A DNA stretch of 50,271 nucleotides, taken from Acanthaster planci. Taxonomy: Eukaryota; Echinodermata; Asteroidea; Valvatida; Acanthasteridae. The DNA lies in the NCBI RefSeq assembly GCF_001949145.1, contig NW_019091371.1, positions 1 to 50,271 on the forward strand, read 5' to 3'. Below, piece after piece: positions 41,701 through 50,271 of the stretch. The notes under the pieces are model-generated. The model was not told where the DNA came from, searched no databases, and worked only from the letters and a program-made list of their open reading frames with translations. The translations under genes were made by a program, and so were the position numbers. How positions within the stretch are numbered: the first letter of the stretch is position 1; every line of letters starts with the position of its first letter.

Positions 41701-44700
41701 AGCTGTAGATGTCTGGTCATATTGTAAATTTAAATTTGCTTTCACCCCAAGCACACGAGGTCAAAGCAGGCATTTTCTTGAGAGGAGTCGGACGGTGGAA
41801 AGAATGTATGCGACTCAAGCGCTATGTATTTATATTAAGCGTGTATCGACCTTCGTAGAAGATGTGAGAAGGAAAACTTACCGAGTTACTGCGCAAGCAT
41901 ACAATAATATTAATTAGAAGAAAAAAAATCTTTTTTTAATTATGGTCACGAAACTAAGAAGAGTTTACTTCGAACCAGGCTGAAAATTCTAGACTTTTAA
42001 TGTAAATCATGTCCCTTGAGTCCTCGAATGTTCAACGTGTAAATCATGTCCCTTGAGTCCTCGAATGTTCAATGTAAATCATGTCCCGTGAGTCCTCGAA
42101 TGTTCAATTGCATGAAGTCAAGAGGCTCTAACGGAATGACGGAAAGTCACTCAAGATTCTGAAACTCCTGTATTCATTTGCCCAAATACTAAACACTAAA
42201 GTGCTTTCCGGAGGAATATATCATCGACAGCTACGCAAGTGGGAGCATTTTTTATATCATCCAATCGATTCTCTCTGGACGACAATCAGTTTTTGGCACT
42301 CCGGGCTTGGTTTCAAGATCGGTACTGCCAAAATACAGGTTGGTATTTTCATTCTTGCTTCTCTTACAGGTGTATTTTCCAGCAGGTAGGCGCAAGGGAA
42401 AATATTTTATTCACGGTCGAGAAATGAGTTGGGGAATAAATTAACAGCTCGTTTCTAAATTAAGGTTTTATTACGGTATCATGCTTCATTTCTGGCATAC
42501 AAACTGCTTGCAGGGACATGGTGTTCGAAGTTAATTAAATGGCTTGCTTTCCACTTTAGGGGATTATAGTTACATTTTGCTGTAACAAACCTTTTGTTAA
42601 GCAGAAAACTTCATAGTAAATAAGCAGTGCATGTGCCGTGGGCGTGGTTTAAACTGAAGTGACGTCACACCTACGAACCGGATGAAGTACCGAAGTGTGA
42701 CGATAGTATTTTTGAACCAGGGAGTGTGGTTCCAGACAATGTGATAGAGTGCGTGTTGGGTCACAGCTGCTTCTCGCGATATATTTCGCGCAAACACGTT
42801 GAAGCGAAAAACGAATTTGTGTGGGCATATTAACAGTCGCATTACGAATTCGTAAAAGTGGATCACATTTCAACTCAAGCGAAACTTTGCGGCAAATTTT
42901 TCATGACGTCAAATTCGCTTCGCTTTCGCAGTCGCCCCTGCAGCATGAACTGGTCGTTATTGTGCGTGTGATGTATTTACTTTGGTACTCTATACACGAA
43001 CCCTAAACGCAAAAACTAGACGATCCGTCTCACCATGGTCTCACGTAGTAATAAACCTCAAACGTTGCACGATCAGAAAATACCATGCTGAAGCCAACAC
43101 TGAATTATGTTACCAGTTGGTTGGTATAAATTACACAGATCTTTAGGCACCTATACTTAGGATACTCATAAGGAATGCAGATGGCACTACAAAAGCCACA
43201 AGTAAAGGAAGACCTCCGTGATTTCGCCGATCTACACGGGGAAACAAAATTATATCTCTTGCACCATCCACAAAATACCCACGACTATACAGAAACTGAC
43301 AACTGATAACCACTTACCTTGAAGTAAATCCGCAACTCTCCGAGTGTCTCTCGTGACTTGGATTTGTCTCGACGGACCATCGCCGCTGCTGCCAGTGAGG
43401 CGTGTACGCTTCGCACTGTCCAACTAAACAAGACTACGTTTGCAATCAGGCTGCATACCATTGGGGCTAAGAACGCACCCAGTACCGCGTATTTGCCGAC
43501 CACCCAGCAGGATAGCTCACCACCATATCGAAATCCCAGACTATGACCGTGGATGGAGTGAATGACCAGGCAAGTGGTGACGATCAGAGCAGGTAGGCCC
43601 CATCCGTACAGGCAATAGCCGAGAAAGATTCGCCTATTGGGACGAGCTGCCTGTTTGGAGGTGAACGTCCTCATGAGGTCCCAGGCCAGAACATTCATCC
43701 ACGTGAAAGTGGCCAGCCACATGTAGTGCATCAGGACGGCCATGGCGATGCAGAAGGTTACGTTCTCCACCTTGTCTAGCACTGTCAAGGTCAAAAGCTG
43801 AGCCAAGAACAAAGCAGCGGCCAGGCTCATTATAGCCGCACCAGGAACATTCCGAAGGACTCGGAACATGCAGTAATTGACGAAGGTTGCCAAGAGAGCG
43901 ACGATGGATAAGCAATAACCAACGAAATTCAGCACAGTGAGTGGGTCTGAGAACGATATATAGGGTTCCTCCGAAACCAAGAAGATGCTCGAACAGATCA
44001 GGATCCAGCCATCCGGCAGGTAGGTAACCTGGTCTTGCAAAAACATCTTCCCTTTGTACTTAAGCCTTCGGTTTCCGTCAGCGTCGCTGATCATCATCGT
44101 TTCTCTAGTGAGGGGCAGGCGACAGTCTGCGGTCTCAAATTTTTCTCCGCATACAGAGACAATGGTGTCTTTAGCTGTACTGCTAAATGTCCCATATTGG
44201 TAGCTGCGAACGAAAGAGACCGACTTAGCCACAACAAGCAGTCCACCACCGACGTAAATGATCTGCACACCACTCATATTAAATACTCTAACATCTGCTG
44301 CTCTTGCAGCAAACAAAAAAAGATCACAAGACAACATATTGACGGTTTTGTCGACATCCACGTTCAGAGCTGTACTGCAAACCTCCGTAAAATTAACCTG
44401 CTCAACTCCACAGTTGACTACCCAATCCCTTGAGCTGCCTTCTTCGTGAGAGGATGCAATCGTGAGGTCCAATATTTCTTCGAATTCTGTGACATTAGTG
44501 AGGTACTCAGTTGTCACCTCCGGCCTTCCCCTGGCCAGGGCCAGCAGTTTGCTCTCGATAAATGAAGAATAAAAAGGCCAGGTCAGCTGGATATTCTGCC
44601 ATCCCAAAGTGTTAAGGAAACACCGTGTAACCATTTCTTTCATTATACCTGAAGAATTGCCCATAGGCAGTACCAGTAGGTTGAACTCCATTTTGTAACA

Positions 44701-47700
44701 CTCAATTTGGTCTTGTAAAAGGAGAACTGCCGGTGATTCAGGAACCCAGATGTCAGGATTTCGGCCAAGAAGTACTTCGAGACCAGCGGGCGCAACCACC
44801 GAAATGACCTGCGGACAGTAGTCCCAGACAGAGATATTTACTCCGTTGCAATACGCGCAGTGGGGATTCTTATACGTTGCCCCAGGTTTCTGAACAATAG
44901 AAGAATATGACTTGCACCCAAGCGATATTTGTGGTGTCGCACCAGAGGGGGCACACACGTCAATCCCTACGTCATATTTGCTCACAAAATGGTCGCCGAA
45001 TGCATACTCACTAGATTTACCGTATTCGACTGAGAAACTGGCACTAATGGACTCTGTTATGGCTTTACACTCAACACAGTACACTCCCTCTCCGTGGTCC
45101 ACTAGGATGGCCGAGAAGTTTCTCTCACACTGAGCTGAGATTTGAGACGCATTCCAGTTTGCTAGACTGCAGTTGTGTACAATGACGGCTCGTTCATTGT
45201 CGACGAGTACACAGGTAAAAGAACCGGTTGACAATAGTGTGTCTACGCCTGATTCATCCTGGCGACCCACGCCATCTTGGAGGGGACATTGCTCGGTGTA
45301 GTCAAGGCAACAGTCGCTACACCTGGAACATAGTGCGTCGCAACCACACAAGACCTCGGTAGCGGGACTTCCACAACGCCCACGGCAGGTTTGAAGCGAG
45401 CAAGGGTACACTGTGAGTCCATACAATGTTACACCTGATGCAATCAACAAAAGAAGAGAAAAGAAGAAAAAATATAGTCAGAGCAAAACAATTTACGAAG
45501 AAAATAATTAAAAATCGCTTATACTATCGAATTCACCATGACTTCCTGTGGTTACATATCGATCGAACATTTTGGATAGCTGGTTGCACTTTCTTTTCCG
45601 TTGACCTAGATTAAATTTCCTTCTAAAAGACGACTTTTATCTTCATGGATCGGAAATCACATCAAGGCGCACGATAGGCACTTCCATCGTGCCTCTCTGG
45701 CCTGACTTTTAAAAGTGTGCATGTTGGTTGGCACGTAACTCAAGTGATCTACCTTCGGGCGGTTCATATTCTTAATTCATTTACTATAAGCGTTGGTTTG
45801 AGGCAATTGCCATTTTCACGTCGCTGGTAAGCGCTGAAGCCTTGCATTAATGTGGATGCTATAAGTAGACGTGCACATTTGAAGCTTTCCGCAAATCGGG
45901 ATTTCAGAACAACACTTTTAAGATGTTTTAAAGTTTGTGTGGGAGGTGTGTTTTATGACACAAAATCAAACCTATGAAGGCCTGGCTTTTATCTTAGGTT
46001 ACAGGAAATACCTAGCGTACTGTGACAGCTGGACATTGTCCCCTTGTAAACGTTGTTTATGGCCAATCAAATCTGTATCTGTTTCACATTCCACAGAAAG
46101 AAGTTCATAGTAATGTTTCTGGCAGGTGTTCTGGCCTTGTATCCACCGTAATTCGCCGATGGTTGATCCCAAGTACAGCTCTCTCAAGACTAGTTCATCT
46201 CCAGTGCTCACGTAGCCGGGGGATTCAGAGTAATAGATTAGCTCCGAGGCAGAAGCCCAAGGATAGCCCAGGCTTTGGCATGCTTCATCAGCAACTAGCT
46301 TTGCTCGTAAGTCCGTCACCAGTTGAAAACAAACTGTCTTCCAACTGAACCCATTATAGCGAGCCTCCACTATCCCTCTGTAACGTGATGCGTTTGCCAC
46401 GTCGACGAGACGAAATTCCATGCTTGCATTGGACGGAATCATAGCATTTTCTGCAATTAGAACAGATATTTTCTTCAATTACAAGACATGAAATAGGGCC
46501 TAGTTTACAAGCAAACAAATATACATGTAAATATCGCTCCGATATACATGTCTATGTGGAACTCGTTCTCTAACCTCCTGCCGTGTAAAATTCACAAAGT
46601 GATCCGTGGTATGCTACATTCCATGTTTCAAGGGAAATGCCGACGGCCAATGTATATCGCTTACTAATTTTGGATTCACTTGCCGAGCGAAGCTCTGTTT
46701 TCAGACTGAAATTACTTATGAGGGGATGCCGCACCTCACACCCCCGGTCGCTACGCTCACGCTTATTATGTTTCCATCAACGGTCTTTCAAATCTTAGTA
46801 ATTTTGTCCACATCATTTTGAGCGTTATTTGCACATTTTTCACCCGTTTGCTTTGCAAATTCAGAAAGACAAATATGAAGGATATTTTTATTGGATATAT
46901 TGCACGCTTAATTAATACAGACATTTCGGGTATCATTGTTTGGGATTTGTTGAAGGAATTGACGAGACTTGCTGTCATTTATTCAGGCTGAGCCACAAAG
47001 TATAGTATCCTTAAGGTGAGTGAGCTATCTACCTGTGGTTTGTTCAAATGACACAAGAAAATCCACTTGACGTGCGCTGCTAAACCGAAATTGTTCCCGG
47101 CCTCATCAAGGTAAAGATCATTTGAAAAATAAAAAACAACACGGTTATCAACCATAGCTAACGAAGGACTCTGAGACTTAAAATTCTCTAGTTCGACTGC
47201 TGACCACACAGGAACTAACAAAATCTAAAGAGATTACAAAACTTATGCATCAGATCATGGGATGCCATTATTTCTGACCTGTTGCACAGACTACTCCGAA
47301 TAACGTCCTGTTCTTATCCGGGCAGAGTTTTAAACTTTGGTGATCCAGGCAATCAAAGAAATCCCTCGATTCTTGCTGTACAAAAAGTGGGCAGTGAGAG
47401 AACGCACACAACATCTCCTGGCTGCTGTTTGTTATCGCCACCTCTTCTGTCGCCCCAACTGAGAATGGATACCCGAGGTGACGGCAAACGGTGTCGGAAT
47501 ACATAAAAGTCAGCCCCCTCGGATATGCTAACAGAACCCATTTGTCTCCTCCCAAATGGAGCTCGACTCTTCCTTCGGTCTCTCTTTTACCTCCAACTAA
47601 GCGGAGATTTCCTATTAATATGAACCAAAACACACAAATAAACTGAGTATTATTAAGGGTGCAATCTACTTTAACTTAACTTAAGATTTCGAATCTTGTC

Positions 47701-48844
47701 CAGGAAACTGCAACTGTCTATTTTGTCTTATCCTGTAAAGAGGACATCTATTTTGGATTAATATTCACGCCGCGTCTACAGGTGGTATATTTTTCATTGA
47801 GGCCAGGGAAAACAAAACGAAGTCACTTTTACCGGTAAAGCAGGTGATGCCTACATCAAATCTGTGATCGCAAACGTCGTATCTCGGCAACCACTCCACA
47901 CTCCTACACCCATCCAGGGTGGCCGGTTCAAGATCCCATGTCTTGCATGAAATCTCCTCGAACCATATCGGACCGGTCGCCCTGCCAAACTGCCCAGTAG
48001 AGGTGGCCAGGAATAGAGCGGGAAAGCCCAGTTGCCGACATGCCACGCGGCCAGTTTGAAATGGATTAGAGTTGGAGCAGTAAGATCCCCAGGTCACTTC
48101 GCCGGGAGGAAGCACCTCTAATCGCCCCTCGTTAGGATAACGCCCATCCACAAGACGAAGCCTGATCACATCAACTGTTAAGTGAGCGAGAAATTAAACA
48201 TAACGAGTCTATGCAAACAAAGACAAGTCTTTCTGATAAATTATCTCATCCTTGATTGGAAAGACTCGAGGATTTCCGAATAAAAGATCAGAAGACTTAC
48301 TTTAAATGAACAAGCCTTGTAACCTACCAGACATTCATGTATGGGTTTATTGTAAACACGATTGATTTTGATGAGCTAAACTACCCGTAGATTTTGTTGT
48401 ATTTGCATGAAGGCTTCCGAATTTATAAAAGCCTTTATAAACCGCCCTCGTCAGTGGTGTATCCAGTGGGGGCAGGGGGCACCCCTGACGGCTTTTTAAA
48501 ATCAAATATTACTTTTTTTATATATCAAATATCAATACTAAAAACCTAAACAAAAGAACACGGCATAAAGCTAGGACGCGGGGACGGTAACGTTTTTGAT
48601 ATATTTTCTCCCCTAAACATCATGTTGAATAAGCCCTCAGTTCCATTTGCTTTTGAATTTGCCCCCCCCCCGCCAAAAGCTGGATACGCCGCTGGTCCTC
48701 ACGCCTTTTCTTCTTTCAAAATGGATTATCCTACAGCTTAATAAACGGAAAGAAATCACAAACAATACCTGCAGAAGCCTCACTGAAGCTAAGGCTTACA
48801 GATATTAAGATCGTCAGACCACACAGGCACTGCGCTAAATTCAT
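35462..48844 (-). CDS. SRCR-somatomedin B-7TM receptor, Methuselah-like GPCR
   Basis: Minus-strand exons: 48844-48769 (signal peptide), 48174-47833 (SRCR), 47611-47279 (SRCR), 46450 to about 46088 (SRCR-like), 45434-43318 (SMB, ectodomain, TM1-5) and 35779-35462 (TM6-7, tail, TGA). All extracellular exons are joined in phase 1, the last junction in phase 0. The protein is about 1,180 residues. It should be a plasma-membrane receptor with scavenger-type ligand or adhesion modules outside and a class B-like seven-helix core; ligand and coupling are unknown. Features of class B/adhesion/Methuselah receptors are a TM3 Cys (NVTFC), CW in loop 2 (GELSCWV) and MGFTWLFG in TM6. No GPS cleavage site (H-L/T) is visible before TM1, which favours the Methuselah-like over the GAIN-bearing adhesion type. 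The exon 4 donor is uncertain: T|GTGAAA at 46088 or C|GTTTAC at 46052. Confidence 0.85.
36203..37260. mobile_element. 1.06-kb near-complete palindrome (foldback element)
   Basis: TGGAGGACG at the left end is matched by CGTCCTCCA at the right, and successive blocks pair inward for about 450 nt per arm. Pairing blocks include the GCCATCTGCT.TTCTGCTAT region, GAACATCGG / CCGAGAATG, TTTACATAGGCGGC (36510s) with GGCCACCTATGTAAA (about 36921), and GTTGTGACCATTT with AAATGGTCGTAAC (about 36845). The unpaired centre is roughly 36650-36800. A subrepeat, AAAAGTGGCCATCTGCTTTT, recurs in both orientations. No coding capacity was seen. It lies in the last intron of the receptor gene. Confidence 0.85.
37595..37755. 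mobile_element. pogo/Tc1-like MITE
   Basis: The left end is CAGTCGAACTTTGTTAAT preceded by TA; the right end is ATTAAAAAGGTTCAACTG followed by TG. The CAGTYGAACYT terminus with a TA target is the pattern of pogo/Tigger-type elements, from general knowledge of the superfamily. It is 161 bp and non-coding. Confidence 0.6.
38215..39771 (-). pseudogene. 5'-truncated CR1/L2-like LINE with broken reverse transcriptase
   Basis: On the minus strand, from 39769: RLEKWILEDI, SNQYGNVKGCSTVHYLVD, GFTKAFDRVD (motif A), CGVLQGTKLGPILFL (motif B), KYVDDLTLG (motif C), then KLLGVTIQDNLKWDIHV, VLEYATPV and LSTLDLPALELGG. This is the usual order of the RT C-terminal half in CR1/L2-type (Jockey superfamily) elements. 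The first motif A Asp is replaced by Gly, stop codons interrupt the frame (TAA near 39068, TGA near 38950), and the 5' half and endonuclease are missing. The 3' end reads into ATATAAATAAA near 38215. It sits in the receptor's last intron on the same strand. Confidence 0.85.
39772..42000. other. Receptor intron, unassigned stretch
   Basis: AT-rich intronic DNA. The 120-codon open frame at 40006-40368 (plus) has no recognised motif. A TAGAGCTATATATAGCTCT palindrome lies near 41111, followed by ACGTACGTGTACGTGC. No gene or clear repeat family was seen. Confidence 0.4.
42001..42107 (+). repeat. Three tandem copies of a 35-37 bp unit
   Basis: Units start at 42001, 42038 and 42073. They begin TGTAAATCATGTCCC and end AGTCCTCGAATGTTCAA, and differ by a two-base spacer and one substitution, so the expansion is recent. 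It is in the receptor's last intron. The stretch 42108-43317 after it is unremarkable. Confidence 0.95.
43318..45434 (-). CDS. Receptor exon: somatomedin B domain, ectodomain, TM1-TM5
   Basis: This 2.1-kb exon starts in phase 1 (CATCAG|GTGTAACA) and ends TTCAAG|GTAAGTGG. At its start CRGRCGSP...CGCDALCSRCSDCCLDY is a somatomedin B domain, a small disulfide knot known from vitronectin and ENPP proteins. About 420 residues of Cys-containing ectodomain with several N-x-S/T sites follow; no known fold was recognised. TM1 begins near 43945 (LTVLNFVGYCLSIVALLATF). TM5 ends near 43430, followed by a basic loop (MVRRDKSKSRETLGELRIYF). Confidence 0.88.
46088..46450 (-). CDS. Receptor exon: degenerate SRCR-like domain 3
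   Basis: The acceptor AATTGCAG|AAAATG gives phase 1 (G|AA). The exon carries EFRLVDVANASRYRGIVEAR, WKTVCFQ, DEACQSLGYPWA and ELRWIQGQNTC, then LLSVEC, the order of an SRCR fold. Only four cysteines remain of the usual six or eight. The 3' border is uncertain: T|GTGAAA (46088) splits the final Cys codon and restores it, while C|GTTTAC (46052) adds 12 residues. Confidence 0.7.
47279..47611 (-). CDS. Receptor exon: SRCR domain 2
   Basis: The acceptor is ATTAATAG|GAAATC and the donor GCAACAG|GTCAGA, phase 1 at both ends, 111 codons. NLRLVGGKRETEGRVELHL, VCRHLGYPFS, CLDHQSLKLC and FGVVCATG match the SRCR framework. The domain has six cysteines, but the one normally following the early Trp (WVLLA here) is missing. 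Confidence 0.85.
47833..48174 (-). CDS. Receptor exon: SRCR domain 1
   Basis: The acceptor is CTTAACAG|TTGATG and the donor TTTACCG|GTAAAA, phase 1 at both ends, 114 codons. The sequence IRLRLVDGRYPNEGRLEV, WGSYCSN, VACRQLGFP, IWFEEISC, LDGCRS, CDHRFDVGITC is a full SRCR domain with six cysteines in a single exon. SRCR domains of scavenger receptors bind polyanionic or microbial ligands, or serve in adhesion; the ligand here is unknown. Confidence 0.92.
48452..48694. mobile_element. hAT-like MITE in receptor intron 1
   Basis: The ends CAGTGGTGTATCCAG and CTGGATACGCCGCTG are inverted repeats. Flanking octamers GCCCTCGT and GTCCTCAC look like a diverged 8-bp target duplication, the hAT hallmark. 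The interior has C and G runs next to the ends and AT-rich DNA between. No coding sequence. Confidence 0.75.
48769..48844 (-). CDS. Receptor first coding exon: signal peptide
   Basis: ATG at 48844 opens MNLAQCLCGLTILISVSLSF then SEASA, a typical secretory leader with a hydrophobic core and a small-residue cleavage region. The donor TCTGCAG|GTATTG leaves phase 1, which fits the SRCR exon 1 acceptor exactly (A|VDVIRLRLVDG). Confidence 0.85.
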
Positions 48845-50183
48845 GGCTGAAATGCTCCAGCGGCCAACAAGCGTCTATCGTAATCTGTGAATGATGATCA
48901 CTTTCATATCCCATCCAGGCGGGTGCTTTTCATCACTCGTCTATTACGAATTAATTTCCTTTCCTGAAATGCCCACTTTTGTTACCGAGCCAATAAAATA
49001 GCGCGCGAGACACTCGAGGAACGTCAATCATGACGCAACTGTCAACGAGCAAGACGCATCGATCATGCATGGTGTCGGTACTCTCGAGTGCCGTTTGTAG
49101 TGTATACTTTTACACTGGCGTTTGATTCATAAAACTACATTGCGATGCTCCAAGCAATGTACCCGAAAGTACAAAATATACACATGGATGTCGGTTTTTG
49201 GGGACACTTTTGTTGTTGGCTGGTGTGTTTTTTAGTAAAGAGCTCATGATGTTTCAAAGGAAAATTAGCAACTGCGCATGTTCCATTTTTAGGGTCATTT
49301 GCATAAGTAATGAGACCATGAGAATTCGTGCCGGGCAAGCAGCTGCTTCATTTCACGAAAGTTACGTCTTGTTTTCACTTTTTGGAAATAAAAATACCTT
49401 CCCAAAATATTCCTCATGGTAACATAAGGCCTTTTCACTTGTTTTGTGAAAGTAAAATTGAGAAATAGTACCAGAGTGGTCGAAACTAGTGTTTTTTTAT
49501 GAAAAGCTCTTTTTGTAAGCAATAGTTGTTTAATTTTTTTATGTCATTTTTGAAGGCTCGAAACATAATATATGTTTAGATATGATAAAAAAATGGCCTT
49601 GGTACAATCACAGTGTGGTAATTTATCTCCTCACTGAGTATCACTGATCACGTGTCTTTTGGCGATATATTTCAAATCATTGGTTATCTTGATCGATTTT
49701 GGACGAACGAACTGGGTAGTGAAGTATTTTCAGCAATGAGGAAGAAAACGAAAAACATCGAAATGGCAAACTGTCACTTGTGTAACGCATGGAGCAAGCT
49801 CGCGCGCCTGACAGTTTACCTACAATGCTCCATTCGCTGTGACGTATTTCCTTCCCTAAACTCGATTCAGTGCATGCAAGCCAACCTCGTTCCCATGGAT
49901 ACGATCTTGCCGCGCCATGTTGGTTCCCACCACGCCTTGGGCGATCAAACCCCTGGCATTGAGTAATTTAAATATCCCACTATTTGGGATAGGCATTTAA
50001 ATTAGGACTTTAGTCAGTGTGTTAACCCGCGCGACACAGATTTACGCGTGCACGCAACTTTTGAAATATACGTGCGAGCACTTTGCATTTATGGATATTC
50101 ATCCTTAATAGTAGTCTTGGTTTCAAGACGTTAGTGCTTGATAGCGCACACCGTGCATAGTGCGCCCCCAGCGACTCATAATT
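48845..50183 (-). promoter_or_regulatory. Upstream region of the receptor gene
   Basis: No convincing coding sequence was found; the 104-codon open frame at 49652-49966 (plus) has no recognised motif. ATTTAAATATCCCA and TGGGATAGGCATTTAAAT (49970-50003) form a short hairpin. The stretch just above the ATG (48845-49100) is CpG-richer and probably holds the 5' UTR and promoter; no TATA box was seen. Confidence 0.35.
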
Positions 50184-50271
50184 CGAGTTCGGGCGGCCTG
50201 TTCTTGACACGGGTTTTTTGTTCTCGCGCTCGAACGGCGGGAACACGGCTCAAGAACTCTGTTCTCGGAAC
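50184..50271. mobile_element. Foldback MITE, copy 2, cut by the window end
   Basis: GAGTTCGGGCGGCCTGTTC through TTGTTCTCGCGCTCGAACGG and CGGGAACACGGCTCAAGAAC repeats the left arm of the element at 21449 with few mismatches. The remainder is beyond the window. Confidence 0.75.

Noticed and set aside
42001-42107. CRISPR-like spacing of direct repeats
   Set aside because: Three head-to-tail copies without unique spacers in an animal intron: a tandem repeat.
46979-47221. 80-codon minus-strand frame between SRCR exons 2 and 3
   Set aside because: It lacks SRCR framework residues, and SRCR exon 2 joins exon 3 in phase 1 without it.
49652-49966. 104-codon frame upstream of the receptor
   Set aside because: No recognisable domain or neighbouring exon; left as non-coding.

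Overview
The window is animal nuclear DNA: three spliced genes with GT-AG introns, long AT-rich introns, and many miniature inverted-repeat elements. No prokaryotic or organellar content was seen. Frequent TACATGTA and TAGGCCTA palindromes, compact but intron-rich genes, and a receptor combining scavenger-receptor cysteine-rich (SRCR), somatomedin-B and seven-helix domains suggest an invertebrate deuterostome. I lean towards an echinoderm, but this is an inference from style and no species call is made.

Layout. (1) 1-11.4 kb, plus strand: an intron and then the last five coding exons of a KMT2E/SETD5-type (MLL5/UpSET family) chromatin protein. The SET domain lies upstream of the window; the fragment is 913 residues and ends in a Q/P-rich tail. 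It is followed by a probable 4 kb 3' UTR. (2) 12.0-29.7 kb, plus strand: a complete methionine aminopeptidase 2 gene (METAP2) in ten coding exons. All splice phases agree, and the 492-residue protein keeps every metal and active-site residue. An assembly gap (23600-24300) lies in intron 5, next to a 48-bp tandem array, and removes no coding sequence. (3) 29.7-35.4 kb: intergenic DNA with one recognisable MITE. (4) 35.4-48.9 kb, minus strand: a receptor gene convergent with METAP2. It has a signal peptide exon, three SRCR-type exons, then one long exon with a somatomedin-B domain, a novel ectodomain and TM1-5. A 7.5 kb intron follows, then a final exon with TM6, TM7 and the cytoplasmic tail. 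It looks Methuselah-like, with no GAIN/GPS cleavage motif visible. (5) 48.9-50.3 kb: the receptor's upstream region, ending inside a repeat also present at 21.45 kb.

The mobile-element content is the other main theme. Seen directly by pairing sequence with its reverse complement: a three-member TTAA-flanked (piggyBac-like) MITE family; an almost fully palindromic 1.06 kb element; a 1.65 kb terminal-inverted-repeat element packed with GGACAGAC motifs and starting about 20 bp from a METAP2 splice donor; an inverted pair of CAACTCGACC decamer clusters just inside METAP2 intron 1; further foldback elements; hAT-like and pogo-like MITEs; a tRNA-like SINE candidate; and a 5'-truncated, mutated CR1/L2-like retrotransposon.

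The three genes do not form a pathway. KMT2E/SETD5 proteins act in chromatin, METAP2 removes initiator methionine from nascent proteins in the cytosol, and the receptor should sit in the plasma membrane. The best candidates for something undescribed are the SRCR-SMB-7TM receptor and the long-hairpin elements in introns.
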